Positions 1 through 13,626 of a stretch of DNA of 64,000 nucleotides are shown piece by piece. Each line of letters opens with the position of its first letter. The stretch's first letter is position 1. The notes beneath the pieces were generated by a model, which was not told the origin of the DNA, searched no databases, and was given only the letters and a program-made list of their open reading frames with translations. This DNA is from Scylla paramamosain (Eukaryota > Arthropoda > Malacostraca > Decapoda > Portunidae), in contig NC_087155.1 of assembly GCF_035594125.1 (NCBI RefSeq), positions 5,476,192 to 5,540,191 on the forward strand, in the 5' to 3' direction. The position numbers and the translations under genes were made by a program.

Positions 1-2310
1 CAACCCTTCCTCAGGATTCCCCTAAGTGGAGGTGCCTCTGGCATTTTGCCTCTAGTAATTGGGGGGACCTGAGGAGGTATCATTCTGGTTTTGTCTCTGC
101 TAGTTAGGGGTACCTGAAGAGGTATTTTACTGATTTTCCTTGGAATGACTACTGCTTCCATATGTGAGATCTGTCTCTGTATGCTGAGCACATAACAGAG
201 GTGATAGTGTCTGGCATGGAGGCATACATTCCTCACTCATTTTCTCGACCTAAACCTTCCAAATCTTGGTTTATTACAGCCTGTTCTCATGCTATATATG
301 ATAGAGAGGTGGCCTACAAAAGGTACTTGAGTCTTCCATCACCAGAATCTCATAAACTTTATATTTCTGCCCAAAATCATGCCAGGTCTGTTCTCCAACT
401 AGACAAAAACTCCTTCATTAATAGAAAGTGTCAAAATCTTTCAAGCTCTAACCCCCCTCCCCTCATGACTTCTGACACCTAGCCAAAAACATCTCCAATA
501 TCTTTGCTTCTTCTTTCCTTCCTTTATTTCAACCAGATGGCACCACTGCTATTTTATCTGTCTTTAAGGCAGAACTCTTAGCTCAAACCTTTGCTAAAAA
601 CTCTACTTGGATGACTCAGGGCTTGTTCCTCCCTCTCCTCCACCCTCTGACTATTTCATGCTACCTGTTAAAATTCTTTGCAATGATGTTTCATATGCCC
701 TTGCTGGCCTAGACTCTCAGGAGGCTTATGGACTTTATGGGGTCCCTCCTCTTGTTCTCTGAAACGGTGCCTTTGTGCTTGCACCTTACCTAGTCAAACT
801 CTTTCAACCCTGTCTGTCAACATCTACCTTTCCTTCTTGCTGGTAACTGTTCTAATCCCCCAAAGTACTGTCCTATTGCTTTAATTTCCTGCCTATTAAA
901 AGTTTTTGTATCTATCTTCAATAAGAATTCTTAAACATCACTTCACAACCTTCTATCTGATTGCCAGTATGGGTTGCATCAAGGCCACTCTACTGGTGAT
1001 CTTCTGGCTTTCCTTACTGAGTCTTGGTCATCCTCTTTTAGAGATTTTGGTGAAACTTTTGCTGTTGCCTTGGATATATCGAAAACTTTTGATGGAGTCT
1101 GGCACAAAGCTTCGATTTCCAAAGTAGCCTCCTAAGGCTTTTATCCTCTAGCACAAAGCTTTGATTTCCAAACTACCCTCCTAAGGCTTCTATCCTTTTC
1201 TCTGTAACATCATCTCAAGTTTTCTTTCTGACCATTCTGTTGCTGGTGTGGTAGATGGTCACTGTTCTTCTCCTAAGAGAACCCTGTTCCTCAGGGTTCT
1301 GTCCTGTCCCCTCTCTCTTCTTATTCATCAATGACCTAAACCAAACTTCTTGTCCTATCCACTCCTATGCTGATGATACCACCCTGCACTTTTCTACATC
1401 TTTTCAAAGACATCCAACACTTCAGGAAGTAAGCATTTTATGCAGGGAAGCCACAGAATGCCTGACTTCTGATCTTTCTAAAATTTCTGATTGGGGCAGA
1501 GCAAACTTGGTATTGTTCAGTGCCTCAAAAACTCAATTCCTCCATATATCAACTCGACACAACCTTCCAGACAACTATCCCCTCTTCTTCAGTGACACTC
1601 AACTGTCCCCCTCTTCTACACTGAACATTCTCGGTCTGTCCTTTACTTATAATCTGAACTGGAAACTTCACATCTCTTCTCTAGCTAAAACAGCTTCTAT
1701 GAAGTTAGGTGTTCTGAGATATATCTGCCAGTTTTCTCACCCCCCTCCCCACCCAGCTGCTAACTCTGTACTAGGGCCTTATCTGTCCATGTATGGAGTA
1801 TGCTTCACATGTCTGGGGGGGTTCCTCTCATACCGCTCTTCTAGACAGGATGGAATCAAAAGCTTTTTGTCTCATCAACTCCTCTCCTCTAATTGACTGT
1901 CTTCAGCCTCTCTCACATCGCCACAGTGTTACATTTCTAGCTGTCTTCTACTGATATTTTCATGCTAACTGCTCTTCTGATCTTGTTAACTGCATGCCTC
2001 CCCTCCTGCAGCCTTGCTGCACAAGACTTTCTTCTTTCTCTCACCTCTATTCTGTCTACCTCTCTAATGCAAGAGTTAGCCAGTATTCTCAATCATTCAT
2101 CTCTTTCTCTGGTGAACTCTTGAACTCCCTGCCAGCTTCTGTATTTCCACCTTTCTATGACTTGAATATCCTTCAAGAGGGAGGTTTCAAGACACTTATC
2201 CTTCACTTTGGACCCTTTTATGGGAATGGCATCTCAGTGGGATTTTTTTTTTTTTTTTTGCTCTTGGCCAGTGTCCCTCCTACATTAAAAAAAAATTTAA
2301 AAAACATATT
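1..2310 (+). mobile_element. LINE family A copy 1, decayed, 5' end outside window
   Basis: This is a degenerate copy of the non-LTR retrotransposon that is nearly intact at 56401-60760. Readable pieces in order are the region before the reverse transcriptase (201-482, with [12 protein letters not shown]), RT fragments (906-1127), then the RT core with the [13 protein letters not shown] block (YADD catalytic motif) and downstream domain in 1255-1896, and the C-terminal part in 1994-2347. Frames change several times and in-frame stops occur, so it is dead. It ends near 2310 in an A-rich stretch, as expected for a LINE 3' end. It lies just before the first visible THOC5 exon, so it is probably intronic. 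Jockey/CR1-like by motif; exact clade not assigned. Confidence 0.85.
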
Positions 2311-2944
2311 TGCACTGTATAGGAAACTCCCATCACTACCAACATGAGCCTTTGTGCCCTTTCTGACACTAGGCATGTCACCACATCTATCCTAGTGTAC
2401 CAAGTGCTCTTTTATTCTTGCTTTTACAGTATACTTACCTTCTTGCCTTTGTGGTGATTATCAGACAAATGCTCGCCCATACTATTAATTGTGATATGTC
2501 ATTGCAGTTGTAAAAAAATTGTGTATCATTCATGCTCTTTTCTGGAAGTGACATGTCTATGAGCTTTTCATCTTTTGAAAATAATGGCAAAATATTTTGG
2601 ATTTTCTTTGAAATGGTTTATTTTCAGTACTTGTGAGTTGGATTGCTTTTATAACTCCAGATTTTTCTACTCAGGCTTCTATCGATTTTTTCTTCTTATG
2701 GCCAATCTCCGGCCTGTAAAAGTGAAAGACTAATTAAATATTTTTACATATTCCAACCTGAAACTATACCAGTTGAATTAAGAATTACATAAGTATGGAA
2801 ATTGATATCAAGAATGTATGTCTGATTTTTATACCATGATGATTATTTCCATGCTTCCCCTACAAAAAATATTTTAATAGCATTATCACATCTTTGCATT
2901 TAACAGATACATTATCATTAGTACTATCTTCCCTTGCTTGTCAG
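2311..2944. other. Non-coding stretch, intron of THOC5
   Basis: AT-rich sequence with no recognisable coding or repeat content. It ends in a pyrimidine-rich tract and CAG at 2942-2944, which I use as the 3' splice site of the next exon. Confidence 0.5.
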
Positions 2945-3132
2945 CTGCATTGCCATCCCTGGAGAACTTCTAAGACATCACTTCCCTGGCAAAGTGTGCT
3001 CTGAGCTAAGGTCATGGCGACCCATCACTTGGGCAGATTATGAAGCCTCACCAGCTACGCAGCACTTTCGGGAGGCTCAGCTAGTTACTTCACAGCATCT
3101 ATTCTTCTTGGCAGTACTGGAGCGCAAGCAAG
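2945..3132 (+). CDS. THOC5: THOC5 internal exon (fourth from last)
   Basis: THOC5 is a subunit of the nuclear THO/TREX complex, which couples transcription and splicing to mRNA export. This exon encodes CIAIPGELLRHHFPGKV, then SELRSWRPITWADYEAS and LFFLAVLERKQ. These align with the conserved segment of animal THOC5 that reads F-P-(A/G)-K-V, a Trp-containing block, D-Y, and L-(Y/F)-(Y/F)-x-A-(L/V)-(L/I)-E-R. The 5' boundary is the acceptor CTTGCTTGTCAG ending at 2944; another AG at about 2906 is possible but less pyrimidine-rich. The donor is CAAG/GTAACG at 3132/3133. The exon ends in phase 1 and joins the next exon in frame. Identification is from remembered family sequence, supported by three further collinear exons. 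Confidence 0.85.
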
Positions 3133-6100
3133 GTAACGCTGAACAAGCTGTTGTAAATCACATAGAGATTAAGTACCAAAGATGATGGAGCTTCTTCAGT
3201 CTCCATTAATCTCATACCAATATCATAAGAAGTTCAAAGGCAAAAACATGAACAGAAAAGTAATTACTCTGACATTCTCATTTTTAGCTTCAAAGACAGA
3301 TCTTATACTCTAAATTCATCTTAGTGCCTCCAGAGCTTCATGGCCATATTATAAATCAGCCCTGTTGTCGGTGTGAGCCCTTTCTTTTGTGGTACTATAA
3401 ATGCGATGGGCCATGTGTGGTGGTGGGGACAGGGATGGGAGGCAACATAGTTGCCACTTGGGAAGGGTCCTTGTTGCGGACCTCTTCATCTTTCTTGTCA
3501 TATATTTTATGGACTAATCCAGTGCTTTACTTAGATATTATAGTAGGAAATGATCTATGATTTATAGGAAAAATATGATCTGATTAAATATGAATGAGCA
3601 AATTAGCCTAAGTAGATGTTCTGATGGTTTGTGAAAGCTTTTGATGTATTTATTATGATTATAAGCCTATGACAACATCAGCTGGTTTTACATATCCATC
3701 AATCATAACCTGCTTCATTGAACTTTGCAGCTATTCTCTTCCACACTTGTTTTTTTCAGCAGGAGCATCGTCTTTCTTATTATTGTGGAGGATGCCTTGT
3801 TTTGTGAGCTCCACCAGTAGCCCTTGTCACCACACCAGTGGTGCTTGAACATTTGCTCAATTGATTCATATTAAAGAAGGTGCTGGTTAGGCAAAAATAT
3901 CTGGTCAAGGAAATGGTGATGTGACCATGGCTTTACTGGGAAGAACAATGTGGTGAGACTCATGGGATAAATAAATCTTAGATTTGTTGGCAGGCAGCCA
4001 ACTATATTACTTACTTTGTGTACATTTGTTATTTGATCAATCACTAAATATATTATTATACATTACACAATATTATTTTGTAACACTAATGTGTTTAAAA
4101 ATCCTTTACAAATTATGAAGTTTTCCATATGCATGTCTGCCATGGGTAACAATCTAGCCCACAAGCATCCCAGAGGAAGGGAAGGAAAGCAGATTCATCT
4201 TTTGTACCAAGTGGATGGAGATCCCTGTCAAAGGGAAGGGGAAGGTGAAGGTGGTTGGGTTGATTTATAGCATGGACATTAACTTCCTCATTTAGCCTGT
4301 GATTCATCTCTGCTCCATAGACCGCCCCATATTTCATTCACATAAGAACTGTAATGGTAGTGTGATTTGGACATGTAACGTACATTTAGGGAAACATATT
4401 CCCTGAAAATCATCATAAGAATTTAACAAGAAATAGTGATAGAAAAATATATCTTGAGATATGTATAGAAAAAAAATGCTTATAACTTCACTTAACACTA
4501 CACTTGGAATCACTTACAGGGGATGACTCACACATGATGTGGGGTGTACCATGCAGGTCAATTTTCATGCACAAATGTATTAAGTAAGAAGTAAAAATAC
4601 TTTTTGAAATAAATAACACAAAGCTGAAGATAATCAACCATAGTGAAGGTGATGAGGGGATGAACTTAATTGCTGGGACACTTTCTTTGCCCAGTTTTTT
4701 GTGTTTTTGTATGTTTTATTGGTTCATTTATTTCAATAATATGATTCACATAGTTTATTCTAATAGGATGTGCAAATATATACAAGTACATATTACATGC
4801 ATTAAAACAAAAAAATTAACTAGAAAGTAAAAGTAATAGATCTAGGAATGCTGTATCATCAAAGGACATAAATCATGTGAAGCAGATGAAGGATGGAATT
4901 AATGTGGTGCCATCTGATGAGAAGGTATAAGAAAGATGGAAGGAGTATGATGAGGACCTATTGAATAAGGAGAAACCATCTGATTATGATGATGTGGAAT
5001 ATCATAAAAATCTTTCACAAGATGTGTGCAAAGAGGGGCAGATGTGGTGAGAGCAGTTAAAAGAATGAAAAAATAATGACTAGACCAGTTTACTTGGACG
5101 ACTCCAGGCAAGGTGTGAGTAGATTTATTGTAGAACTTATGGGCAAGATAGAGGATCAAGAAGAGATACCAGATTACTGGAAGAAGAGTGTGTTGGTAGC
5201 AGTACTCAGGAGTGTAAGGAGTATCATAAATTAAATTAATGAAGGTCTGGGAAAGAATACTGGATGTCTGATGCAGAGATCTTTTAATGTGACTGCAAAT
5301 ACAGTAATCTGCAGCACAGTTATTCATTGTATAACTTCACTTCAATTAATTACTCTTATATTAATTGTCAGGGACAAGAACAGGCTTATGAAGGGTGACT
5401 ACTTCTTTTGCTGTATGTCCTTACTCAAAAATTACATTCTGTTCTGGGTTGTGTAATGACTGTCATATCTTACAGCACTTAGATATGGCATGTAGGTGCC
5501 AGAGGTTTTGGCACTTGCCAGACTGCTAACTGATAGTGCTCATACCTTTTTAGTCTGAGGTGAGGAGTGATGTCATGACTTATGTGTTGATACTAAATTG
5601 TAAGTGGTGTTATTTTTATTCTCACAATACTGAAATACCCATACCTTTCACTTTCTCTCTATTGTATAATATTGCTGCATTTTTTATGGTTATATTCAGG
5701 ATAATAGTACTATTAGAATGCTATACTTATATGATAATACAGAAGTGTCAATTGATAGCAAAATATACAAGTAGGAAAACTATTAAGTGTTGAACCAAAT
5801 TCTTGTAATGGAGCAATATAATTTGCAAGAACACACCACACAGCAAAAACCTCTGGAAACATGGCACGTAACATAACATGACTGCTGAAATCTTTTCAAC
5901 TGGTGTGGATAGTTATGATATCCTTCATGGCAAGATATGATGATTTAATAAGTTATGACAGTCATGAATGTTTTCAACATCTTGTCCCTTGATTAAAATT
6001 GCAAATTACTTCCTTTAAGTTTTGTTATTGCAAATATTTATATTAGCTGGCAAGTGATTGGCTCATGATCTGCTTCTTGTTCATGCCTGTCTTTGAAATG

Positions 6101-6405
6101 TAAAGAAATTTGGCAGGAAAATGTCCATTATTTTATGTGTTATGGTGTGTCATATGGGGCAAGGGGTGGGAGACAGATGGTAAAAAGCTGAGATAAGGAG
6201 GGAGGCAGAATGAGGTTGTCCCATCTGAATAATCACTGATTGTAATGGATTAACATGAGTTCTTTCATCTGACTCTTCTATTTCTTCTCTCACCTTCATC
6301 AGTACCTAAAAAGAAAATGTACTACATATACATAATATTGATGATGATCATGATGAAAATTATAATAATAGTAATGATAAGTATAATAATGGTATCAGGG
6401 ACCCT

Positions 6406-7461
6406 GTGACATTCACTACCCAGGCCCAGAAAACTGCCACGATCCATAATTTCTCTCAGTCCCTCCCTGAACCCACAGAGGGAGAGGACCTACTTGAAGA
6501 AGAACTTGCAACACTGGTAGTGAGTCTTACGAAAGCCCAAGCAACTAATAAAGACCAAATTAAGGCATACTCTGACACCATAGACGAGCTACCAGAAAAA
6601 AAGGCGAGTGTTGGTGGAGGCACTGGCAATAGTTGATACCCTTCTTGCCTTGAAAGACAGTGCCAGTGCTACAAGAGAAAAAGAACCATCTCCAGCACTG
6701 CAAAGGCGGAGTTCATTGAAAGAAACTGGGCAGAACATATTAATGATAACCAGGAAGCTTGAGATTAGTGGGCATTGCTAGTACAGAGCGAGAGTGAGAG
6801 TGACGGCAACACAGAGGCCTGGGACTCAGCTGACACCTCACCTAACCTCACGCTATCACCACCTCACCCTCCTCCACCCCTACGCCTTCCCTCCACCTCT
6901 CCCACATCTACTGCCCCAGACTGCCCAACACCACCACCTCCACTGACACCTCACAACAGCCCCCATCCCCCTCAACATAGACCCAGAGTGGCACGTGTGG
7001 TTCCTGCATTCCACCAACCATACCAGGGATGTGGGCAGCTGCCACGTCACCAAAAACACAAGAAGCAGAGCTCCAGGCTGGCGTGTGTTATCAGCAACAC
7101 CCGAGAGGAGAACCAGGGGTCACCTCAGCAGGATAAGTGCTTCCGCTGCCACTGCAGAGGCCATTTGGGAGATCAGTGCCCAAAGCACCTCAAGTGTGAG
7201 CACTGCCAGGGACTGTACCACACAGCGGCCACCTGTCGTGAGAGGCTGGCAGAGTGCCGGCACCAGGACCTGGTAGAGGCTGTCTGGCTCAACAGCCAGG
7301 AGACATTCGCCCTCATCTGGGGCACTGCCTGGTGTCTCCCCGCCCCCTACAGCCACACCAGTTGGGGATTCCTGCCTGCCCCGCCTACAGTGCCTCACAC
7401 CTACTGCCTCCTGCACCAGCAAGGGACAAGCTATCTACTGCAGTTCACTTTGCACAGATAA
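6406..7461 (+). pseudogene. LINE family B ORF1, gag-like with two CCHC zinc knuckles
   Basis: Nucleic-acid-binding ORF1 product of a non-LTR retrotransposon. The first part (6406-6636) is a charged, coiled-coil-like stretch that ends at a stop. The next frame (6775-7461) is Pro/Ser/Thr-rich and then contains CFRCHCRGHLGDQC and CEHCQGLYHTAATC, two C-x2-C-x4-H-x4-C knuckles in tandem. The region is more GC-rich than the surrounding intron. At least one frame break separates the two pieces. EN and RT pieces follow in the expected order downstream. Confidence 0.75.
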
Positions 7462-7516
7462 AAATGACATCCTTCATTGCCAGCAGGAGGCACACAGGCA
7501 GAGCTGAAAACGATCT

Positions 7517-8120
7517 GTGCATTGTATAAGTAAAACTTTCGAGGCTTCCACACGAACGTGGGAAAACACACACAGGTTCATCTGGGTGAATAATGCTGGT
7601 GCAGTGTTTGTGTGTGAGACATTCCTTGACTCTAGCATGCCAACAAATTGTGCCTGGATGAGAGGCTACTCAGCCTGGGTCAGGAAGGACTGCTTCACAC
7701 AAGGAGGAGGAGTTGCCTTCTGCTACAAGGCCTCCCTCAATGCTGTAGTGCTGGACATGCCCATCGCAGCGGGGCTTGAAGTAATCATACTCAAGCTACT
7801 TGGTGATGGTGGCTGAGGTACACTTTGTATGGGCTATTATTGACCCCCCTCCCAGGGAACATCCCTGGTAGACTACATAACCACCAACCTTGACTGCCTC
7901 ATGATAGCTCATCGATGTGACATCATCATCATCATCAGTGATTTAAATCCACGAGGAATACAGCGGTCCTTTGACTTTCTGCTCACTGTGTACAACCTCC
8001 ACAACCACGCCACCTTCTCACATCACTCAGGCTCCATTCTTGACCTCATGGTAACAGATCTGCCTCCCCACGAAGTCAGCTGCTCCCCACTAGTCCTTGT
8101 AGGGAAGCTCAGACCATAAG
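7517..8120 (+). pseudogene. LINE family B endonuclease (APE-like), frameshifted
   Basis: Remnant of the apurinic-endonuclease-like domain that nicks the target DNA. 7517-7816 encodes FVCETFLDSS (with the family's catalytic-type Glu in CETF), GYSAWVRKDCFTQGGGVAFC and neighbouring segments. 7901-8119 encodes SDLNPRGIQRSFDFL (D-x-N motif) and LDLMVTDLPPHE. The final S-D-H motif can be read only in the neighbouring frame at about 8104-8118, which shows a frameshift just before it. Non-functional as it stands. Confidence 0.7.
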
Positions 8121-8261
8121 GCCATTTTGACAAGGATAACATTCAAGAGGACCTGTGATGAGAGCTCCACCTGCACCCTGTGGCAGTGGGAAGATGCCGA
8201 CTGGGAGCAGCTGCAGCACAGTCTGGTGACAACAAATTGGGCCAGTCTGCTGTGAGGAGAC

Positions 8262-10151
8262 ATGGATCAGCAGGCGGAGGTGCTACTGGGAGCACAGGAG
8301 GGGTGGGTGTCCCACAAGCTGCACAGAGTGAGGTCCTCAGACCAGCCATGGTTTGGACCTCAGTGTCGCACTGCCTCAGACAACAAGTACTGGCTATGGC
8401 ATATCTACAAGCACAACCCCATGTGGCGGAACAAAGATGCAGCCGCCCACATGGAAGCTACCCAAGCCTGGGCTAAGGAACAGTGGGTGGAGAACAAAAA
8501 AAGGAAGCCGAGGGGCAGTGACATCGGCTCAAAACAGTGGTGGGACCTTGTGAAGGTAACACAAGGAGAAGACATCACCTCCACCATGCCCCCTCTCCTC
8601 AAAGAATCCAAGGAACTCCTTATAAGAAATAAGGATAAGGTGGATTTGCTGGCCCAGCACTTTGCCCACAAGATGACTGTCCCTCATCCCACCAAACTTC
8701 CTCCCCCCCTCCCTGTGGTTACAGGGGACAGGCTGACCGCAATCACCACAACTGAGGGAGAGGTTCAAGCTGCCCTTTCAGCCCTCGAGGAGAACAAGGC
8801 TGTGGGTCCTGACGGAGTAAGTCCCTGCCTACTTCGCAGGTGCTTTGGAGTGCTGGCAAACCCTCTCTCCAGGCTATTCAAGGCCATCTTGCACCAAGAA
8901 AGGTGGCTGAGAATCTGGAAGACTAGCCATGTTATGCCAGTACACAAGAAGGGCAGCAGATCGGAGGCAGTGAACTACTGCCCCATCTCCCTGTTGTCAG
9001 TGGTGGGGAAGGTGCTTGAAGGCATCTTAGTGAAGCGCCTCATGTCCTATCTCGACAGCCAGTATCTTCTCAGTGCCAGACAGTTTGGGTTCAGGAAGGC
9101 TTGCTCAGCAGCAGACCTCACCCTGCTGCTGTCAAATGAGTGGAGTGACACCCTGGACCAGGGGAGGCCCACAGCTGTCTTGCCGCTAGATGTCACTGGC
9201 GCCTTTGACCGTGTGTGGCATGCTGGCCTGGTGGAGTGACTACACACAGTCAGAGTGGGTGATGCCCTGCTGGAGCTGCTGTGACTACCTGCACAAGCAG
9301 ATGTAGGTAGTCCACAGCGGGCAGCAGTCTTCTGCAATGAAAATAGGTGCAGGTGTTCCACAGGGCAGCATGCTGGGCCCATTACTCTGGAACGTGTATG
9401 TCAATGACATACTTAACCTCGTTCCGAGCGCCCACGCTTATGCCAATGATGTCACCTTGTCGCTGCCCCTCCCGCTAGGGGAAGAACAAGCAGATGGCAA
9501 GTCATCTTTGCCCCCCTAAAAACACAGCTGCTCATGGTGTCCAGGATGGTGCATGACATCTGTCCCACTCTCAATGGGGTGCAACTGATGCCTCAGCAGG
9601 TGCTGCAGATTCTGGGAGTCACGTTTGTCAGCAAGCTGACTTACCAGGTACACATAACTCAGCTTGCCAGGTCAGCAGCAGGGAAGCTGGCCTGCCTTAG
9701 AAGGATGTCCAGACTCCTGAACAGCAGGGGACAGAAGCTGCTGTACAAAGCTGAGATCCGCTCCTCTCTCGAGTTCTCCTGTCTTACCTGGGGTGGAGTA
9801 GCGCCCTCCCACCTTGCTGTCCTGGACAAGATTCAGCGGAGGGCAGAACATCTGATAGAATATGGCCTTCCCAAGCAGCAAGCCAGCCTCCACAGCCTGC
9901 ACAACCTGGAGCACTGCAGGGACATGGCTGGCCTCACTACCCTATACAAGGTGCAGGAGCAACGGACACCCCACTTGCAGGAACTCCACTTGCCAGCATG
10001 CTGCACTGAGGTGCTCACTAGAGCCATTTCCATGGCAATCTTTGGTCCTGGTTACTCCATGGTCTCACTCTACCCACCACCAAAGACAGTTCAAGCAAAA
10101 GTATGTGCATTGGTGGATCAAATTTCTGGCCTCAGACAAGTACCTGGATGA
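8262..10151 (+). pseudogene. LINE family B reverse transcriptase, broken
   Basis: Reverse transcriptase of the same element. 8262-9239 carries GPDGVSPCLL, the finger and palm blocks and LDVTGAFDRVWH (motif A with catalytic Asp). 9337-9519 carries AGVPQGSMLGPLLWNVYVND and then HAYANDVTLSLP, where the usual YADD box reads YAND, so a catalytic Asp is replaced. 9534-10151 carries the post-RT domain (LGVTF, HITQLARSAAGKLACLRR, FSCLTWGGVAPSHLAVLDKIQRRAE). In-frame stops occur at 9237 and between the blocks. The element looks inactive for catalytic as well as frame reasons. Jockey/CR1-like; clade not assigned. Confidence 0.85.
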
Positions 10152-10485
10152 CCTTAGTATTGCAGCATGTGGAGGCCAGAAATTCAAAGTGTTAGTGAAT
10201 CAGTGGTTCATTGAAATGTGTGACAGTGACATGGGCATAGATATTAGAAGTTCAGCCAATGAGTGACAGTGACATGTCAACAGAGTATGGCATTGGTTAG
10301 GCCTCGTGTGCGACTGTGATGCTTTGATATGTGGTAGAGGCTCAGCCTCATGAGTGACAGTGACACTTGTACAGTAAATATAAGGTCTTAACTTAGACAG
10401 TTGGGTGGGTTTTTGCATAGGGGTACCCAAAATATCTCCTTTGACCTGTACAATCCCCAACATGAAAAATGGTGTATTATGTATT

Positions 10486-10490
<5 letters not shown>

Positions 10491-10581
<91 letters not shown>
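10491..10581. repeat. (GA)n microsatellite
   Basis: About 45 uninterrupted GA units, located some 300 bp after the end of the LINE family B coding region. Open frames across it encode only Arg-Glu or Ser-Leu alternation. Confidence 0.98.
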
Positions 10582-10583
<2 letters not shown>

Positions 10584-12128
10584 TTTTATTAGTAGTATTA
10601 TTATTAGTAACAATATTTGTGCTTAGTGTACTACTGCTTCAACTCCACACCTATAGGTCTAGGCATCTGTACTACAGCTACATTAGACGCACAGTAATTA
10701 TTAGATACTTTTTGAAGAAAAAAGTGTGTCTAATGTGCTGGCAAATACACCAGCTTTGGGAATCCACTGCACTTCCATTATGGTTAATTTTGTGAGATAC
10801 ATTGAATTCTATGAGATATACACTCTTTCCAGTATATGTCTTCAGACACAACCTTTTCAGAGTTGCGCATTGAGTTCTTTCTACCAGCCTCTTGAAATGT
10901 ATTCCAAATGTTCAGATATGCCTAGATATGCTATGTAACTTAAGAGAATTTTCTTACTTTAGCTGTTGCCATGGCTCTTATAGTTTTCTTTAAACTGGGA
11001 AAAGCTATGAAGACATCATTTTGTGCTTTGATGAAATATAGGTCAAAGCAAAACTTTATATCTGGTGATTCCATCTAGTTCTCCTGTTATCTTCTTTTAC
11101 TATCCTTAGATTGCCATTGTGTTCATTTAATTGTCCATCTATTACTTGTTCATTGCATGATGTGTTCTGCTGATATCCACTCTTTTAGTTGTACTCAAGT
11201 TTAGTCTGCTTCCCAATCCAGCATTTTGTCTATTTCTCAACATTATGTAAAATATTATTCTTCCTATCCCACTTTATATGAATATTTGCATCATTGATAA
11301 GACTGATAAAACAAATTGTGTGTAACAGTACATTGCATAGTATCTGAATTTGTATTGTAATTCAAGTTAATATATGTTATTATAGTGCAGTTTATTTGAC
11401 TACTCCAACATTGAAGTGGAAATCAAGGCCGTGGATAGGAAAAAAAGGACAAGGTTCTGCATTAAACAGATCAAGATGCTATGTGAGTTCTGCATTGCAA
11501 AAGTTTCTTGTCAGCAGGAAGCTGATGCAGAACTCATAAAACTCTTATATTGTGGCTAATGAGACATCCATTTGAGACTGGTGACTAATTTGGTAGTATA
11601 TGTATGCATTATAGTGGATCCATTAACTTAGTACTTGGGGTGTTAGCTGTGCCTGGCTGTGCTGTTACCACCTCAACCTTGGAGTTACCTGACCTAACCT
11701 GGGCCACCAGGGCATGGCCTGGGAGATTCACATGTCAAGGACACGGGCAGTGGTGCTGCATGGCCTATATGCATGGCCAAGTACACTGAAAAATATACAG
11801 TATCACTGTTCCATCATCAAATCAAAAGCCATTTAAAAACCATTCAATCATATATAACAAATTATAATTTTGGAATAATTAGGGCAAAGGATTTCTGTAT
11901 GAGTGAGAGAGGGAGATTATCATATGCCTGTCAACTGTGAATGTGACAGCAATGTGAGAGAAGAACAGCCAACACCTTGAGTCCCAGGCTAGGCTGGATT
12001 CACTATAGTGTTACTGGTATGATTTTATGCAGTAATGCAAGATGTTTTACCTTAAAATGTTGTGCTGGTGACAGTTGAAATATGGTGATGCTCATGTAAT
12101 ATTAATGTGAAATTCTGTGTTTCTTCAG

Positions 12129-12244
12129 TGGTGCTTGAAGCCCAAGTAGCAGTGGCACCAGACCATCCCAGCACAGTTCCTGTGGTGGCCTTAGCACTGC
12201 GCTGGGAGGGGCTGCACCATGCTGATGACATTCCACAGTTAAGA
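12129..12244 (+). CDS. THOC5: THOC5 internal exon (third from last)
   Basis: This exon encodes VVLEAQVAVAPDHPS and VPVVALALRWEG, ending in DDIPQLR. This matches the next conserved stretch of THOC5, where a V-V-L segment is followed by P-V-x-x-L-x-L-x-W and a D-D-x-I/IP turn. The acceptor is TTTCTTCAG/TG at 12128. The two leading bases complete the codon left by the previous exon (G + TG = Val). The donor is AGA/GTAAGT at 12244/12245, a full consensus, leaving phase 0. The exon is too short to show as an open frame with its own start codon. The region forms part of the C-terminal domain of the protein. Confidence 0.85.
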
Positions 12245-12264
12245 GTAAGTGTCTCATGTCACTG

Positions 12265-12572
<308 letters not shown>

Positions 12573-13626
12573 GCTAGGGACGAGAATTTGACACATCTTT
12601 GATAGTAGTCTATTCGCAACACTTAGTATAACATTTACCTGTGCAGAGGCACTTCTATTCCCCATGTAATTTCCCTTACTTCCTGGTGTTCATTCACTTT
12701 GAGTTGCCCTTGATGATAAAGTAATCAGTATTCACTCAGCCCCCATAGTTTAGTCACCAGAATTTCCAGAAGTAAATTGTTTTATGTGTATCAGTTAGCA
12801 GCCTACTGTGAGTGTGAGGTGAGATGGTGGCATGGGGTGGGGTGTGTCTCAGTTTCTCCCCCACATCATGAGCATGAGTCACTGCCTTAGATGCAGTTCC
12901 AAGCCGTGTTCTCACAGTCTAGTCAGTCATAGTTCAGCTATGACATGAAATAGGTGTACTGTCAGAAGGCAGATGCACGGAGGAGACTGGTTGGAGGTTT
13001 TTACAGTTAGATGGGCCAGTTGCTCTAAGGGGATAAGTGAGCAATTACTGGCCATATGCCCCAGCCTATATGGATAGTGTAGGAGTCTCCACGTCAGCCT
13101 GCCTGGGGTGTAGTTAAGTGTAAAGCACCTCTTATCAGGAATGTGATTCCTTGGCTGCATGTTACAGTGAGAGCTGAATTACACTCCTGTCCATTTTTGT
13201 GGGCACTTTGTCTGTGTAGGTGTTTTGTTAAATGCTACTGCTGGCCCAGGCTTCTAGAGAGTGCTTGGCCACAGAGGATCGCAAGTGGGTAACAAGGTAG
13301 TGAAACTTTACTCCCTCTGCAGGCCCTGTCAAGGCCTGTCATCTAGGAAACAGTAAACAATACTACTCAGTGAGAGATATAGCACTTTGTTGGACAGTGG
13401 GTGGATTTGTTACTGAGGGTGGTTGTCCAACGGGTTTTATACCTCGACCTTATACGTGGTTGTTGCTTGTAATTGTCGCTCCCAAGAGGTTGGCTGTCAT
13501 TTTTTCCCCAGCTGTTGGAGTTAGTAGTTGGTGGACTATTTCTTAGTCTGTTGGAGGGAGAAATGGACTGGCAACTTCATGTGTGAGTAACATGGTGTTA
13601 TGGGTGTCTGGTAAAGGGTGCAAGAG

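Larger units (their letters stand above)
3133..12128 (+). other. THOC5 intron (about 9.0 kb) filled with transposons
   Basis: The intron runs from the GTAACG donor to a TTTCTTCAG acceptor. 3133-6400 is AT-rich with no recognisable element; a short AAT-rich run is present near 6360. 6406-10151 is LINE family B, followed by a (GA)n block. 10620-12120 shows nothing I can name. Short open frames here (for example 4899-5327 minus) have no family resemblance and I treat them as chance. Confidence 0.7.

Noticed and set aside
4899..5327. 142-codon minus-strand frame in the first THOC5 intron
   Set aside because: Low-complexity hydrophobic and His/Thr composition with no motif; AT-rich intron background.
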